Source of the DNA: a candidate division SR1 bacterium CG_4_9_14_3_um_filter_40_9
GTDB lineage: Bacteria > Patescibacteriota > Gracilibacteria > Absconditabacterales > Absconditicoccaceae
DNA length: 6,534 nt
Assembly (NCBI GenBank): GCA_002791215.1
Contig: PFWQ01000014.1
Span: forward strand, 11,062 to 17,595
Reading direction: 5' to 3'
Shown: positions 5,552 to 6,534 of the stretch, piece after piece
Layout of the letters: each line of letters starts with the position of its first letter
Position numbering within the stretch: the stretch's first letter is position 1
The notes under the pieces: model-generated
The model's input: only the letters and a program-made list of their open reading frames with translations
Databases searched by the model: none
What the model was told of the DNA's origin: nothing
Position numbers and translations under genes: made by a program

Positions 5552-6412
5552 ATGAAAAGGCCGAATCTCTACGATCGATTGAAAGTATTGGCTATTCTTA
5601 CCATGATTATGGACCATTTTGGTTATATCTTTTTTCCTGAAATGATATGGTTGAGATTGGTGGGCAGGATAGCTTTCCCTATTTTCTTGTTTCTTGTAGG
5701 ATTTAACCTCAGTTATAAACGAAGGTGGGACTTATTGCTTCGAGCTATTATGGTTCAGATTCCTGTTCTTATTTTGGCATGATATTTCCATTTTTGAACT
5801 TATGCGCTCAATATTCTGTTTGGGATCATCATTGGAAGGGCTGTGCTAAAATGAGTCGAAGGTCGAAGGTCGAAGATCGAAGGTCAAAAGAAATGACTTT
5901 CAACTTTATGGACTTTATGACCACTGCCGTTGCGGTGCATGCTTTTGACTATTGTTCTCTTATGTGTCCATCCATGGTTGAAAGGATTTATCGATTATGG
6001 AAGTTTTGTTATTTTGTTCCCATTGATGGGATGGCTGTTTAAAGTTGTCGAAGGTCAAAGGTCGAAAGTCGAAGGTCAAAAAAAATGACTTTGGACTTTA
6101 TGGACTTTATGACCACTGCCGTTGCGGTGCATGCTTTTGACTTATGGGGTTTTGATATTCGCTTGTTTGTTTGGGTTTACGCAAACAATATTTGGATTCT
6201 CTTCTCTTCAATTAACTATTCTTGGTGGTTTTTTTATAATACTATTGTGCATATTTTTCGTTCTTTGACAAGGGAATCATTTTTTACCTCTAGGAAAAAA
6301 AATTGATGCCGGTGTGCTGTTTATCTCCAAGAATGCACTTCTCATCTACATATTTCATCTCCTTGTCTTGTGAGTAATTAAGATTTTTCTGATGTGGAGA
6401 CAAAGCGTATAA
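5552..6412 (+). CDS. TraX-like integral membrane protein with two in-frame 32-residue repeat inserts
   Basis: The 286-residue product begins like the TraX/acyltransferase-like family: RLKVLAILTMIMDHFGYIFF (9-28), then RLVGRIAFPIFLFLVGFNLS (35-54), and ends like it with ISKNALLIYIFHLLVL (258-273). About eight hydrophobic segments are visible. F-plasmid TraX N-acetylates pilin; chromosomal relatives mostly lack a known substrate, so only a membrane acyltransferase-like role is inferred. Nine UGA codons are read as Gly: 77, 82, 101, 115, 123, 179, 187, 239 and 274. Residues 102-133 and 166-197 are near-identical 32-residue blocks encoded by palindromic repeats, four of the nine UGAs lying inside them. 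Both follow a lysine at the end of a hydrophobic segment (VLK, LFK), so they should sit in loops. Without them the protein would be 222 residues, near the usual family length. Stop is UAA. Whether it is still functional is unknown. Confidence 0.78.
5855..5950. repeat. 96-bp palindromic repeat, copy inside the traX-like gene (first)
   Basis: This is exactly 32 codons (102-133). It starts with GTCGAAGGTC words, continues with GACTTTATG words, then the hairpin CACTGC-CGTT-GCGGTG and GCATGC, and ends TTTTGACT. Its translation includes KIEGQKK, TLWTL and PLPLRCMLLT. It differs from the second copy at about six of 96 bases. Confidence 0.9.
6047..6142. repeat. 96-bp palindromic repeat, copy inside the traX-like gene (second)
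   Basis: This has the same length and the same reading phase as the first copy (codons 166-197), with the 3' half of about 40 bases identical. Its left-arm variants (CAAAGGTC, GAAAGTC) and TTGGAC for TTCAAC are the main differences. In this frame the two UGA codons (179, 187) are Gly. Confidence 0.9.
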
Positions 6413-6441
6413 ACATATTGAAATAGCAATGTTTTTTTTTA
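6413..6441 (+). terminator. possible intrinsic terminator after the traX-like gene
   Basis: ACATATTG (6413-6420) can pair with CAATGT (6427-6432) with a two-base bulge, around the loop AAATAG, and is followed by a run of T (6432-6440). It starts at the base after the UAA stop. The stem is short and AT-rich, so strength is doubtful. Confidence 0.35.
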
Positions 6442-6471
6442 TAGTTGTTGGTAACAAATCCCCCTGCCTTC

Positions 6472-6496
6472 GTCCTCCACCTTTCTCAAGGTGGAC
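6472..6496. repeat. palindrome downstream of the traX-like gene
   Basis: TCCACCTT-TCTC-AAGGTGGA (6476-6495) is a perfect 8-bp stem, with CCCCCT just upstream (6460-6465). It is the same style as the palindromes at 1-77 and 5296-5313, and probably belongs to that class of dispersed intergenic hairpins. Confidence 0.65.
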
Positions 6497-6498
6497 AA

Positions 6499-6534
6499 AT
6501 GAAGATAGAAAGGGTAATTGATATTTATTTTTAT
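6499..6534 (+). CDS. possible start of a further gene, cut by the window end
   Basis: An ATG at 6499 opens 12 codons (MKIERVIDIYFY) that run off the right edge. AAGGTGG lies five bases upstream but belongs to the palindrome. Twelve codons are too few to identify anything, and chance is quite possible. Confidence 0.15.
   Translation, partial: MKIERVIDIYFY

Noticed and set aside
5361..5555. Plus-strand reading frame with repeated AIKAK peptides
   Set aside because: It is a translation of the 15-bp tandem repeat and hairpins, starts with TTG, and its apparent end is a TGA, which is not a stop here.
5855..6142. Insertion sequence or transposon
   Set aside because: The repeated units are only 96 bp, carry no transposase, and show no clear target duplication; a small non-autonomous palindrome fits better.
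726..6412. Multiple frameshifted or nonsense-mutated pseudogenes
   Set aside because: All interruptions are TGA, never TAA or TAG, the frame is kept across each gene, and the stops fall on conserved glycines. A recoded genome explains this; decay does not.

Overview
The window reads cleanly only if UGA is a sense codon for glycine. Read that way, six protein-coding genes are intact or open to the window edge, and about 40 in-frame UGA codons fall in them, many at invariant glycines of well-known families. Every complete gene ends in UAA or UAG. This is genetic code 25, known from the candidate phyla Absconditabacteria (SR1) and Gracilibacteria (BD1-5), so the source is very probably one of these small-genome CPR bacteria. 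I cannot tell which of the two. Under the standard code most of the window would wrongly look like decayed pseudogenes.

Layout. 1-467 (minus) is the N-terminal part of a MurL-like peptidoglycan-precursor epimerase, cut by the window start. 468-725 is a divergent intergenic region. 726-1178 (plus) is a YjbQ/UPF0047 protein. 1269-2192 (plus) is IspH, the last enzyme of the MEP isoprenoid pathway. 2282-2650 (minus) is a YbaB/EbfC nucleoid protein, convergent with ispH. 2784-5231 (minus) is an 815-residue class B penicillin-binding transpeptidase. 5232-5551 is a hairpin-rich divergent spacer. 5552-6412 (plus) is a TraX-like membrane protein. 6413-6534 holds a possible terminator and another palindrome.

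The most unusual signal is a set of short palindromic repeats that occur between genes and also inside them. One family, with GGTCGAA-type and GACTTTATG-type arms and a CACTGC-CGTT-GCGGTG hairpin, appears twice inside the traX-like gene. Each copy is exactly 96 bp (32 codons), both are in the same reading frame, and each carries two UGA codons that are translatable only because UGA means Gly. Related copies lie between ispH and ybaB and between yjbQ and ispH. GC-rich palindromes of a second type lie inside the MurL-like gene, again in frame. This resembles Rickettsia palindromic elements, which also insert in frame, but here the inserts depend on the altered code.

The genes do not form one pathway. 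Two (the MurL-like protein and the PBP) concern the cell wall and one (IspH) makes isoprenoid precursors, which also feed the lipid carrier of wall synthesis. None of the six starts has a convincing Shine-Dalgarno sequence.
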